NCBI GenBank assembly: GCA_020073145.1
Contig: JAIQFS010000020.1
Location: 624-64,623, forward strand
Source: Terriglobia bacterium
Lineage (GTDB): Bacteria; Acidobacteriota; Terriglobia; Bryobacterales; Bryobacteraceae
Direction of reading: 5' to 3'
Length of the DNA: 64,000 bases
The notes below the pieces were generated by a model that did not search any database, was not told where the DNA came from, and saw nothing but the letters and a program-made list of their open reading frames with translations. Each line of letters begins with the position of its first letter. The first letter of the stretch is position 1. Of the stretch, positions 44,266 to 53,242 are shown piece after piece. The position numbers were made by a program, and so were the translations under genes.

Positions 44266-45381
44266 CTACCGTGCGCCGGGCTTATTCAGGTAAGCGATCA
44301 AATCAGACATCTGCGGCGCCGTGAAGCGCGGCCAGGCGATGTTGTTTTGCTTCATCCGGTCCAGCATTGCCGGCCCGTGTTCCCACAGCACGGAGACCAT
44401 GGTGATGTCCGAATAGGATCCGGCCCCCTTGCTCAAAGACGGAGCGCCGCTGGATGGATCGTTATGGCAGGTGGCGCAGCCTTTCTCCGCGAACACGTCC
44501 TTGCCCTTGGCGGCATCCCCGCCTCCGCGGAAATACTGACGCGCCCAGACATACCCGAGAATCTGCCGCATCTCTTCCTGCGAGAGGTTCGGCGACGGTT
44601 GCTTCATGCTGGCCTGGTGGTTCCACATGGCCACGGCAATGCTGGTCAGGGTCAGGTTCCGTAGCCGCTCTTCGAGCGCCAGCTTGCCTTTATGACAATC
44701 CGCGCAACCCTTCGACTGGAACAGCGTGGCCCCGGATTCCGAAGGTGGAAACTCGAAGGCCGACACCAATGCCTTGTTCTGAGGCAGGTTTTGGAGATAG
44801 ACCAGCATGTCGGTGAGTTCCTGGGCCGTCAACGGAGACCACCGCAGCTTGCGTTCGGTGTACGCCTGGCGCATCTTTGCGCCGTGGTTCCACATCTGCT
44901 GGGCCAGCACGATCGGGTCGGCCAGGGATTCCCACTTCACGACCGGAGGCGCTCCGGCGGCGTTGGACTGCGTGATCCCGTGGCATTCGAAGCAGTTCTT
45001 CGCCATCATGGCCCGCTTGCCGCGCGCCGCATCGCCCGCTTTTTCGAAATAACGCGCCGACACAAAATAGGCGAACAGGTCGGCCGCGGCTTCCGGCGAA
45101 AGCGCGGGCGGCGCCACCCCCTGGGTCCTCATCGCCTCCCACATTTCGGGTGCATGGTTCCACATCAGGCTCACCATGATGGTGGGAGTGAAGTCCCGCC
45201 CGATGTGCGTGCCCAGATCCGGCGCGCGGTTGCCGCCCTTGCCATTGATGCTGTGGCACTGCACGCAGCGCTCGGTCAGAAAGAGCTGCTCCCCGCGCCG
45301 CGCGTCTCCGACAATTTCGCCGGCTCCCAGCGCGCTCCCGGCCAGGAGTGCGCCCGCCAGTATCACTCGAAGCTTGTTCAT
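44266..45381 (-). CDS. Tetraheme c-type cytochrome with four tandem repeats
   Basis: A 371-residue exported protein (signal peptide to about Ala20). Four CxxCH sites start at Cys39, 130, 226 and 302, at intervals of 76-96 residues. After each comes the repeated signature W-x-H-x3-M: WNHAPEM, WNHGAKM, WNHQASM and WEHGPAM, where Met is the likely distal ligand. This is a fourfold internal duplication of a small cytochrome c domain. It is the last gene of the minus-strand mtr operon, 10 bp after the barrel gene, and is a natural periplasmic shuttle to the decaheme protein. Confidence 0.88.
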   Translation of the reverse strand: MNKLRVILAGALLAGSALGAGEIVGDARRGEQLFLTERCVQCHSINGKGGNRAPDLGTHIGRDFTPTIMVSLMWNHAPEMWEAMRTQGVAPPALSPEAAADLFAYFVSARYFEKAGDAARGKRAMMAKNCFECHGITQSNAAGAPPVVKWESLADPIVLAQQMWNHGAKMRQAYTERKLRWSPLTAQELTDMLVYLQNLPQNKALVSAFEFPPSESGATLFQSKGCADCHKGKLALEERLRNLTLTSIAVAMWNHQASMKQPSPNLSQEEMRQILGYVWARQYFRGGGDAAKGKDVFAEKGCATCHNDPSSGAPSLSKGAGSYSDITMVSVLWEHGPAMLDRMKQNNIAWPRFTAPQMSDLIAYLNKPGAR

Positions 45382-45391
45382 GGCTGTTCTC

Positions 45392-47371
45392 CTACCGCGT
45401 GATCCGCAGCCCGGTCATGAAGACGTGGGTCCGGAACCCCTCGTAGAGATAGAATCCCTCCCCCATTCCATACCACCGCCATTCGGTGTTCCAGGATACA
45501 TTCTTTCTCACGGGAAGGGAAAGCCGCCCCAAGGGCTCGTAGAACCGCGTAGGCCGGCTTCCGTTTGAAATGAAGAGCGAACCGCCCACGGTCACTTGGG
45601 GCGTCATCCCGCCGTAACCGGGCAACATTAGATCGACGGCCGAGCTGGCCTCATGGGCATTTTCACGGTAGCCGGAAACCGCCGGGTTGAAAAACGGCAG
45701 CGACAGATATCCGATGTTGGAGCGAAGCGTGGACCGGTCATACTCACCGGTCACGGTGATCCGCTTGCCGCCGTTCGGAGTCCAGTAGACCGCCAGCGAG
45801 TTGTCCCGGCTCTGGAAATCGGACTGTACGCCCGCCGCCGGGTTCTGATTGTTCAGCAACAAGAAGTTGGCCTGGACCGAAAGCGATGCCGTAGCCTGAT
45901 ACCGCGCCCGCGCCCGCACCTTGTGATAGTCGTTCAAGCTGGTGCGAAAGTAAACGCGATCGCTGCCCGCGGCCTCATAGTCGAGGTTCATCGACAGCTT
46001 CTCCGAAGGCCGGAACGTGAGGCCCGCCAGCCCTACGCTGCGCCGCAGGTCTCCGGAGGCGAAGCTGCCAATCTGGCTGAGCTGCCCGGCGCGCACGACC
46101 GCGTCGCCCCAGACGTAGCGGTAGCCCCCGCGCAGCGTGAGTTTTGCGGGGAGGTCCACGGTCACGTCCACCTGCTGCTGGTTGTAGTTCACCACCTGTT
46201 CGGTCAAAAGCGCGGTATCGACCGTCGTGGCCGCTGTCTTGACGTCCAACAGTTGCGAGAACAGGCCGAAGGCCGCGTCGTGATAGCGGTCGGTCATCCA
46301 CGATTCGACGATGCGCACGCGGCGGAACGGCCGCATCTCAAACCCGGCGTTGCCGCTCACGTGCGGTTGTTTGGCCGTGCCGGTGGCCTGGCTGAGCTCG
46401 CCGCTGTAGAACAGCAGCGGGTTGGCTAGCGCCAGATTGCCGCCCGCCAGGTCCGTGTAAGTGACGTCAACCTTGGGCTGGCTGAAGAGAAATTGGCCGG
46501 AGAAGTCGATCCAGGACATCGGACTGGCGGTGAACAGCGCGCGTTCGTAGATGCCCTGGCCGCGAATCCCATAGGCCTGCTGCAGACTGTTGAGAACCAG
46601 ACCCTGGCCGAGAAAGGGCGTCGTGCGGTCTCCCGGATTCGCCTGGTTGTTGTCAGCCTGATCGTCATTCTTGAACGTGGTGCCGCCCTGCTCCAGCGTG
46701 CCGTGGAAACGGTTGTACTCGAACCGCACACCACCGCGGTAGTTGTTCGTGCTGTCGCGCAGCAGAGACGCAACGGGGTACTCATTGGCCGCATCCGTCA
46801 GCCAGGTATCGATGCCGTGCCCGTAGCCGGAGTTGCGGTCGAACACCAGGTAGGGAACGATGCGCTTGCCCGGAAACAGGTCCAGGGAAACGGTGGTCAT
46901 GCGGCGCCGCACATCGAACGCCTGTTCGTCGAAGCCTCCCGGGGCTCCCGGATTGGCGAACGAGGGCAGGGCGTTGAAGTACGCGAGGTTCCGGTAATCG
47001 AAGCTCAACCGGTACAGCCCGGATTTGCGGACATCCACGTGGGCCGTGTTGTAGGGATCGCCTCCCCATCCGGAGCCGCGTGCGTCCAGCCGGTCGAACA
47101 GGCGTTGCTTGGGGTCTAGAATCGTGAAGTCCAGGCCGAACAGCTTGGGCCCTTCGCCCAGATTGATGACGCTGCGGTAGGCCTGAAAATTCCCGTTCAT
47201 GCCCGTGAGCCAGCGATACCCCAGGTCGACGCTGCCGGTCAGCCACTCGTCGGTGGAGGGCGCGGGATTGGCCGCCGGCTCCTGCGCCGGGCTCGGTGCG
47301 GCGGCTTCGGTTGGCGCTGGAGCTTGCGCCACAGCGGACGCGGCTACCAGGAATGAGAGAAGAAATCTCAT
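45392..47371 (-). CDS. mtrB: MtrB/PioB-like outer-membrane beta-barrel
   Basis: A 659-residue exported protein with a signal peptide (MRFLLSFLVAASAVAQ) and an Ala/Pro-rich stretch up to residue 40. The remaining sequence is a regular alternation of aromatic and polar residues with many short turns (for example GSVDLGYRWLTGMNGNFQAY near residue 46, RLSFDYRNLAYFNALP near 120), enough for about 26-28 strands, as in MtrB. The usual N-terminal CxxC of Shewanella MtrB is not present. It overlaps mtrA by 4 bp. It would form the pore that lets the decaheme cytochrome cross the outer membrane. Confidence 0.82.
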   Translation of the reverse strand: MRFLLSFLVAASAVAQAPAPTEAAAPSPAQEPAANPAPSTDEWLTGSVDLGYRWLTGMNGNFQAYRSVINLGEGPKLFGLDFTILDPKQRLFDRLDARGSGWGGDPYNTAHVDVRKSGLYRLSFDYRNLAYFNALPSFANPGAPGGFDEQAFDVRRRMTTVSLDLFPGKRIVPYLVFDRNSGYGHGIDTWLTDAANEYPVASLLRDSTNNYRGGVRFEYNRFHGTLEQGGTTFKNDDQADNNQANPGDRTTPFLGQGLVLNSLQQAYGIRGQGIYERALFTASPMSWIDFSGQFLFSQPKVDVTYTDLAGGNLALANPLLFYSGELSQATGTAKQPHVSGNAGFEMRPFRRVRIVESWMTDRYHDAAFGLFSQLLDVKTAATTVDTALLTEQVVNYNQQQVDVTVDLPAKLTLRGGYRYVWGDAVVRAGQLSQIGSFASGDLRRSVGLAGLTFRPSEKLSMNLDYEAAGSDRVYFRTSLNDYHKVRARARYQATASLSVQANFLLLNNQNPAAGVQSDFQSRDNSLAVYWTPNGGKRITVTGEYDRSTLRSNIGYLSLPFFNPAVSGYRENAHEASSAVDLMLPGYGGMTPQVTVGGSLFISNGSRPTRFYEPLGRLSLPVRKNVSWNTEWRWYGMGEGFYLYEGFRTHVFMTGLRITR

Positions 47372-48384
47372 TTGAGCAACGCCCGATCCACATAGGATCC
47401 ATGCACCTTCTGGTGACAGAGAGTGCAGTTCTGGAAGCGCGGACTGCGCAGATCATGGAAGGCCGGAGGAATCGTGGCCAGCGTCCCGTCGGCCGGCGGC
47501 GTGGGCAGCGGCAGGTTGGCGTGGCACTCCAGACAAACGAAGCGCACTTCGTGCCGCGTCAGCATGTGCGGATTCGCCGAGCCGTGGGGAACGTGGCAGG
47601 CTGTGCAGCCTTCCAGGCGGACGGCCGCGTGTTCGAATGGAAACGGGCCGGCTTTGTCGCCATGGCAGTTGAAGCAGCCGGGCTCGTTGGCGCGGGACGT
47701 CTGCATGGACCGTGGCAGGAAGCTGCCGTGCGGATTGTGGCAGTCCACGCACGACATGCTGGCCGGCGCGAACGCGCCGCCTTTGGCCAGCGGGTGGCTA
47801 TAAGGCCGCTGGAAGCTGGCCCAAACTGCGGTGTGGCACCCGGCACAGAGCTGGTTGACGGCGTCCGGCTTGCGCGCCACTAGCCCATTGGGCCCATTCT
47901 TGTGAATCGAGTGGCAGGTCACGCAGCTCACCTGGTTCTTGGCGTGGCTACCATTGATGCGCCCGATTTGCGTAGGCTGGTTGCGATGGCAGGTCAGACA
48001 AATGCGGTCGGCTTCCGCCGCCGGCAATTTGGCCGGCTGCCGGATATCGGCCGCCGACACCGACTCGGCGTGCTTGCCGGCCGGACCGTGACAGGCTTCG
48101 CAGGCGCGGTTCTCAAAGCCGCGCTTTTTGTCGGTCTCCACGGCGTGATGTGGATTTTTCTGGAAGGCCTTATAGATATCCTCGTGGCACACCTGGCACA
48201 TTTCGGAACCGATGTAGGCCGGCTGGCCGGCTGCGGGCGGAGCAGGCGCGGGCGGAGCGGGAGCGCCCGGTGTCGGCTGGGCGCTCCCGGAAGCGAGGCT
48301 GAAGAGGGATACCGCTGCGAGCACCGCGGGGAGCGGTGCTCTGCGGGTCAAACGAGTTGCGGACCGCCGGTGCGCAAAGACCAT
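47368..48384 (-). CDS. mtrA: MtrA/DmsE-family decaheme c-type cytochrome
   Basis: A 338-residue periplasmic cytochrome with signal peptide and a Pro/Ala-rich lead-in of about 20 residues. Ten CxxCH sites start at Cys63, 95, 129, 154, 180, 212, 237, 260, 284 and 320, with many extra histidines (for example NPHHAVE, SIHKNG, EHAAVR) as distal ligands, so bis-His coordination is likely. Length and haem number match MtrA, PioA and DmsE. The start is 3 bp after the mtrC stop. In known complexes this protein plugs the MtrB barrel and passes electrons through the outer membrane. Confidence 0.93.
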   Translation of the reverse strand: MVFAHRRSATRLTRRAPLPAVLAAVSLFSLASGSAQPTPGAPAPPAPAPPAAGQPAYIGSEMCQVCHEDIYKAFQKNPHHAVETDKKRGFENRACEACHGPAGKHAESVSAADIRQPAKLPAAEADRICLTCHRNQPTQIGRINGSHAKNQVSCVTCHSIHKNGPNGLVARKPDAVNQLCAGCHTAVWASFQRPYSHPLAKGGAFAPASMSCVDCHNPHGSFLPRSMQTSRANEPGCFNCHGDKAGPFPFEHAAVRLEGCTACHVPHGSANPHMLTRHEVRFVCLECHANLPLPTPPADGTLATIPPAFHDLRSPRFQNCTLCHQKVHGSYVDRALLK

Positions 48385-48387
48385 CCC

Positions 48388-50595
48388 CTATTTTCCGGCG
48401 TGTTCTTTGTCGACGTCAAAATCCGCCCCGGTCGAATGGCAGATATCGCACGTCTCTCCGAATGTCGGACTGGTGTTCAACAAAGCGTGCCCCATGGCCG
48501 ACCGCGTAAAGTGGCAGGCCGTGCAGGCTGAGGTCGTGGGCTGAACCGGGCTCACCAGCCCTTGCGTGTCCAACACGGCGTTCTTGCCGATCGGGAAATT
48601 TGCTTCCGAGGTGTTGACGTGGCACATGTAGCATTTCGCCGTGTCGGCCACCGAGCCCGTGGGGCCCATGGCCGGGTAGCGGACGCCTGTGTTGGGAATG
48701 GAAGCCGGTACGGAAGCGAACGTCGCGCCAAAGTCATTGTGGCTGCCGCCGAAGCCGACGATGGTATAGGTCAGCCCGGCCGCTCCCAATTCCTCGCCCG
48801 TGTGAATCTTGTGCACCATGAGGGCGAAGTTCACCGACTGCGGAGGCAGGGCCTTGTCCGCCGCCACCACGGCGTTACCGCGCACCGAACTGTCGTTCTC
48901 GCTCGGATTATGGCACAGAACGCACATTTCGATCTGGTTCCGGTTCTCGCCATGGACCGACAAACGTGAGTGGCATTGATTGCAGTTATTGATGCTCGCC
49001 ACGGTGCGGCGCGGCACGACCGGACTGCCGTCCACCGAGAAGGGGAATACCACGTTATTAGCGCCATAGTTAACGCTCACCGGCGTTGTGGTGGTGGGAT
49101 TGATGACAAAGGTGCGCCGACCTTCAATTCCGACCGCGTAGGTGCCCGTGGCGGTGGCCGGAATGGCATGCGTGAACGTGTACGAGCAGGTGCCATCCGG
49201 ACTGCAGCTGGCCGTGGAAACCGGGTTTTCGGAGACGTAGCCCGGAGTGGTCGCGCCGAAGTTGGTGTAGCCGTAGTCCGAGGCCGGACCAGCCAGGACC
49301 AGCGCCAGGCGATTGGACCCGCCCGTCAACTGGGCCATGGAAACTCCGTTGCCTTTGGCATCCTTCACCGTAAAGGTGACGGTCGGTTTTTGCCCGGCGC
49401 TGCCGTTGACGACTTTGAGAATACTGAAGACCAGTCCCGGATTGGCCGCCGACTCTTGCGGGTAGACGTGCGCGCCCTTGATCGAAGTGTCAAACTCCAA
49501 TTCGCCCTGAGGGAAGTGGCATTGGGCGCACTGATTGTCGGAGACTTGCGGCAGATTGACGTGGTTCGCCCCGGTCGCGAAATTGACGTTGTCGTGGCAG
49601 GAGCCGCACGCCGCGCGGGTTGGATTCTGCAGCCAGGCGTTGGATTGCGTGGCACCGGTGGTGGACTCGTGGCAGAACGCGCAGCGCCTCGGATCGGACG
49701 GCAGTTCCACGGTGGACCAGTCCGAGACCGCTTGGTTGAAGCCGATGATCTGATAAGGGGTCCCGGCCTGCACGCTCGGCAGTTCGCTGCCCATGTGAAT
49801 CTTATGGATGAAGACCTTCATGTCCACCGTGTTACCGGTGTCGGGATCGGTGGTCTGCGGTGTATGGCACATGATGCACAGTTCCATGCTGCGGCGCGAA
49901 CCGCCGTGGAACGCCAGTTGGTCGTGACACTTGTCGCAGGTCTGGGTGCGAATGATGTCGCGCGGCGCAGCGGTGCCGCCGGCCGGCACGAAGTCATAGG
50001 TGGCATCGTCATAATTGGTGCCCAGGTCGAACTCTGTCAGGTTGCGCGAGCCATAGACCCCCACGCGGTGCGTGGCCGTTGGATCCCAAGCCCCGCCCCC
50101 TTGCGCCAAGGCCTTGGTCTTGAACGTATAGATGTACTCTCCGAGCGCCACCGCCTGCGTCGTCCCGCCCGAATCGGCCCCGGCCTGCACAGCCGTATTG
50201 TGCGTGATCGGACTGGTTTGCGATCGGGTGGCATACGAAACGTACTGCGCTTGCCCCTTCGGAATGTACGCCGCCAGGAAGCTCACGCTGATCGGACCGG
50301 GTGTGACAATTCCATCCTTGTCCAAGGCCAATCCCTTGGGATCCATCAGCTTGTAGTCCACGCTAATGGTACCGTCCGCGGCAATGTTGGCGGACACGAT
50401 TTGAATGTTCAGCCCCGGGCGGATAAAGCTCAGGGTACTCGATGCCAGGTAATACTCTTTGTCGTACACCGTATATCCGTTGTTCCCAAAGAATCGGCTC
50501 CGTTTGGCCGCGCTCATCAGGACTACGGACCCGGCAACCACAATCAGGGCCACGAGATAGCGGCGTGACCGAAGGACCGAAGTAAGAATCCGCAT
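48388..50595 (-). CDS. mtrC: OmcA/MtrC-family decaheme surface cytochrome
   Basis: A 735-residue cytochrome. Ten CxxCH sites form two pentaheme groups: Cys220, 240, 305, 330, 356 and Cys538, 558, 655, 691, 716. Beta-rich regions precede each group (residues 40-210 and 385-530), giving the four-domain plan of MtrC; the pair Cys464/Cys470 in CSPDGTC resembles the redox disulfide of MtrC-type domain III. The N-terminus is a hydrophobic signal (residues 13-30) without a lipobox cysteine. The start at 50595 is set by GGAG six bases ahead; earlier in-frame starts are less well placed. It heads the operon mtrC-mtrA-mtrB-tetraheme. Confidence 0.93.
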   Translation of the reverse strand: MRILTSVLRSRRYLVALIVVAGSVVLMSAAKRSRFFGNNGYTVYDKEYYLASSTLSFIRPGLNIQIVSANIAADGTISVDYKLMDPKGLALDKDGIVTPGPISVSFLAAYIPKGQAQYVSYATRSQTSPITHNTAVQAGADSGGTTQAVALGEYIYTFKTKALAQGGGAWDPTATHRVGVYGSRNLTEFDLGTNYDDATYDFVPAGGTAAPRDIIRTQTCDKCHDQLAFHGGSRRSMELCIMCHTPQTTDPDTGNTVDMKVFIHKIHMGSELPSVQAGTPYQIIGFNQAVSDWSTVELPSDPRRCAFCHESTTGATQSNAWLQNPTRAACGSCHDNVNFATGANHVNLPQVSDNQCAQCHFPQGELEFDTSIKGAHVYPQESAANPGLVFSILKVVNGSAGQKPTVTFTVKDAKGNGVSMAQLTGGSNRLALVLAGPASDYGYTNFGATTPGYVSENPVSTASCSPDGTCSYTFTHAIPATATGTYAVGIEGRRTFVINPTTTTPVSVNYGANNVVFPFSVDGSPVVPRRTVASINNCNQCHSRLSVHGENRNQIEMCVLCHNPSENDSSVRGNAVVAADKALPPQSVNFALMVHKIHTGEELGAAGLTYTIVGFGGSHNDFGATFASVPASIPNTGVRYPAMGPTGSVADTAKCYMCHVNTSEANFPIGKNAVLDTQGLVSPVQPTTSACTACHFTRSAMGHALLNTSPTFGETCDICHSTGADFDVDKEHAGK

Positions 50596-50751
50596 ACGCA
50601 TCTCCAGTAAAAATCCGCTTCCGCCCACCCCAGTCAACCAAGAGGCAACTCGCTCGCCGGGGTGGAGCTCTGCCTCATCTACGAGCTAAAGGATCAAAGC
50701 ACTCGCCAGTCCAAATCTCCAAACCAGGCAAAACGGACTCAGAGATCCTTT

Positions 50752-50842
50752 ATTATCTTAATGTTGGAAATTCCTACATGCAAGGAAGTTTCCTACATTC
50801 AGGTACCGATTTGGGTGAAAAGGCTGGAGTCCTGGGTGAAAA
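50752..50842 (-). promoter_or_regulatory. Putative mtr operon control region with tandem repeats
   Basis: Upstream of mtrC on its strand lie two pairs of direct repeats. GTTTTCACCCA/CTTTTCACCCA share TTTTCACCCA at 50833-50842 and 50812-50821 (21 bp period). ATGTAGGAAACTTCC and ATGTAGGAATTTCC occur at 50784-50798 and 50766-50779 (18-19 bp period). Just downstream is GATAAT (50757-50752), a fair -10 hexamer with no good -35, which fits activation by a factor bound to the repeats. Confidence 0.45.
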
Positions 50843-50869
50843 CGCACCGGGGCGGGTTCTGCCACGCAG

Positions 50870-51397
50870 CTAGCTGTTGACGGGAATATTCTCGGAGGGG
50901 TAGGTGATCGACGTGCTTTCCACGCGCGCGAAGGGTGTCAGCCGGTGGGGCTGGCTCTTGGTCGCACTCAAGATGTGGAAGACGGGGACCCCGCGCACCG
51001 TCAAGGTGTCTGCAATCAACGAGCGATGACAGCGCCAGGGTACGGATTCCGCGCACATGATGGCGGCCTGGGCAAGGGGCGCGACAGCCAGCAGGAGCTC
51101 CAGACTACGGGCGAACTCCTCGGTCTGCATGTAGTCGGCGTAACCCCGGAAACTGAGGTTCTTCCAGCCCGTGTTGGGCGAGTCTTTCCGCGTGTGGCGC
51201 AGACCTCCCAACCCGGGCATGTGGCGGTAGCCGATCCGTTCCGCTTCGAGAGCCAGGGGAAGGGTATCGAGATTGAACTGCGGATTGTGCCGCGAGCGCG
51301 GAACCGTCCGTACGTCCACCAGAAATTCCACGCCGTGCGCCTTCAGGATGTGAAGGAACTCGGCCAGGGGCCGATTGGAGTGTCCAATGGTCAGCAC
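50870..51397 (-). CDS. DUF488 family protein
   Basis: A 175-residue cytosolic protein. It opens LTIGHSNRPLAEFLHILKAHG and continues VDVRTVPRSRHNPQF, the DUF488 signature, and has the conserved late motif MCAESVPWRCHRSLIAD. The function of the family is not established; the fold suggests a nucleotide-related or nucleic-acid enzyme. The start is taken as GTG 51397, one base after the ClC stop; the frame is open upstream but would then overlap the ClC gene antiparallel in sense only. It ends the MarR-ClC-DUF488 operon. Confidence 0.82.
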   Translation of the reverse strand: MLTIGHSNRPLAEFLHILKAHGVEFLVDVRTVPRSRHNPQFNLDTLPLALEAERIGYRHMPGLGGLRHTRKDSPNTGWKNLSFRGYADYMQTEEFARSLELLLAVAPLAQAAIMCAESVPWRCHRSLIADTLTVRGVPVFHILSATKSQPHRLTPFARVESTSITYPSENIPVNS

Positions 51398-51398
51398 G

Positions 51399-53234
51399 TC
51401 ACTTTCGCAAGGCCGAGTCGCGCGGACCAAACGGCAGGCGAATCCGCAGCACGCGTTCACGTTTGCGCTCGTCTTCGAGCGACCGGGTCCGAGCCTGCAA
51501 CAAATCGGACAACGAGATCATGCCCACCAGTTTGCGCGCATCGCGGCCCTCGACAACCGGCATGCGCGTGAATCCGCTTTCGGCCATCCGATTGACCACG
51601 ACGCGCAGCGGTTCGTCGGCATAAGCCACCATCGGGTCGGTCTGGGCGAGTTCGGAGAGCGAACGTTCCGAGGTCGCCGCTCCTTCTTGTAAGATTCGAT
51701 GGAGATTGCTGCGCGTGATGACCCCCAGTAGGCACTTCTCATCGTCTACGACGGGATAGAGGGGTTGGCGTGGGTGATCACTTGCCAGTCGGCCAGCGGT
51801 CATGTTCCCGGGCAGGGCCACGATCTTGCTCCGCATCACCTCACGCACGAAAAGAATCTCGAGCGGATCGACGGCATATTCACGGCTCAGGTGATAGCCG
51901 TGCCGGGCGATTTTCTCGGTCAGGATCGAACGCCGGAGCGTGAGGACAGAGAAGCCATAAGCGACGGTCACCGCCAGCAGAAGCGGCACCAGCATATTGA
52001 CATCATGGGTGAGCTCCAGGGCGAAGATAACACCGGTCAGCGGGGAGCCCATGGCGCCTCCCAGGATCGCGCCCATGCTCACCAGCGGCCAGAAGCCGGC
52101 GCCTTCGTGGGGCAGGAACATGGCTTCGAGCCCGCCCAGCGCGCCGCCCATCATCAGCAGGGGCGCGAGCACACCGCCCGAGGTTCCGGACCCCAGCGAC
52201 ACGGCCCAGATCACCGACTTGACCAGCAGAATGCCCAGGAGCATGTTGCGCGCCACCGAGCCCTGCAGCAGAGCCCCGATGGTGTCATAACCGACTCCTA
52301 ATGCCTGGGGGAAGACCAGACCGCCCAATCCAATGACCAGCCCGCCGACCATCGGCCACCACATCCAGTGAATGGGTAGCTTCAGGAAGGCATCTTCGGA
52401 GGCATACACCATGAGGGTCACGACGGCCGAGAGAGCCCCGGCGAGCACTCCGGCCAGAAGGCACCCCAAAAGCCCGTCGGGCCCGATAAACACCGGGTGT
52501 TGGGGCACTGGAAACAAAGGGCCGATTCCGAGTACGTAACGGCGTGCCGCGCCGGCTGTGACACTGGCCAGCGCGACGGGAATGAGGCTCCGCGGCTTCC
52601 ATTCGAACAAGAGCAGCTCCACGGCCAGCAACACACCGGCCACGGGGGCCGCGAAGGTAGCGGACATGCCCGCAGCTGCCCCAGCGACCAGCAGCGTCTT
52701 GCGCTCGACGCTCGACAAGTGGAAGAGCTGGGCGATCATAGAACCGACCGCGCCCCCAGTCATGATGATCGGTCCTTCGGCTCCAAACGGTCCGCCCGAG
52801 CCGATTGAGATGGCGCTCGAAAGCGGCTTCAGAATCGCCAGCTTTGGCGCCACTTTGCTGCCATTGATCAGGATGGCCTCGATGGCTTCCGGAATGCCGT
52901 GCCCGCGGATCCGCTCCGAGCCGTAACGCGCCATCAGCCCGACAATCAATGCGCCCACCACCGGCACGGCGATTTCCCAGGCTCCCAACTGGTTCGCCGC
53001 CGGCGAGACCAACGCGGTGCCCCAGCGCTGGAAGAAGAAGAGATTGGTGAAAATTCCGATCAACCGCAGGAGCGCGAACGCGATATAGGTCGTGACCACG
53101 CCGATGCCTATGGCGAGGGTCGAGATCATCAGCATGCGAGGCGTGGCGGTGAAGTCTCCCAACTTCTCCGCCCCGGCCGACGCCTGCCGGTGGGCATTCT
53201 TCTGCGTGTCATCGTCGTTAGGCTGCTGGAACAT
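51399..53234 (-). CDS. ClC-family chloride channel/transporter with CBS domains
   Basis: A 611-residue membrane protein with about 18 hydrophobic segments in residues 35-435. The anion-selectivity motifs are GHGIPE, GSGGPFGAEGP (with the external gating glutamate) and GSGTSGG. A further glutamate in LLAVELLLFE could be the internal proton site, which points to a Cl-/H+ exchanger. Residues 460-590 form two CBS domains, recognisable as LPGNMTAGRLASDHPRQPLYPVV and TDPMVAYADEPLRVVVNRMAESGFTRMPVVE, which likely sense adenine nucleotides. Eight bases separate it from the MarR gene. Confidence 0.93.
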   Translation of the reverse strand: MFQQPNDDDTQKNAHRQASAGAEKLGDFTATPRMLMISTLAIGIGVVTTYIAFALLRLIGIFTNLFFFQRWGTALVSPAANQLGAWEIAVPVVGALIVGLMARYGSERIRGHGIPEAIEAILINGSKVAPKLAILKPLSSAISIGSGGPFGAEGPIIMTGGAVGSMIAQLFHLSSVERKTLLVAGAAAGMSATFAAPVAGVLLAVELLLFEWKPRSLIPVALASVTAGAARRYVLGIGPLFPVPQHPVFIGPDGLLGCLLAGVLAGALSAVVTLMVYASEDAFLKLPIHWMWWPMVGGLVIGLGGLVFPQALGVGYDTIGALLQGSVARNMLLGILLVKSVIWAVSLGSGTSGGVLAPLLMMGGALGGLEAMFLPHEGAGFWPLVSMGAILGGAMGSPLTGVIFALELTHDVNMLVPLLLAVTVAYGFSVLTLRRSILTEKIARHGYHLSREYAVDPLEILFVREVMRSKIVALPGNMTAGRLASDHPRQPLYPVVDDEKCLLGVITRSNLHRILQEGAATSERSLSELAQTDPMVAYADEPLRVVVNRMAESGFTRMPVVEGRDARKLVGMISLSDLLQARTRSLEDERKRERVLRIRLPFGPRDSALRK

Positions 53235-53242
53235 CGTCCTCC

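Noticed and set aside
48970-50568. Open plus-strand frame of 532 codons over mtrC
   Set aside because: Arg/Val/Gly-rich antisense shadow of the decaheme cytochrome gene.
50760-50880. 39-codon plus-strand frame in the mtr promoter region
   Set aside because: No ribosome site; covers the direct repeats and runs into the DUF488 gene antisense.
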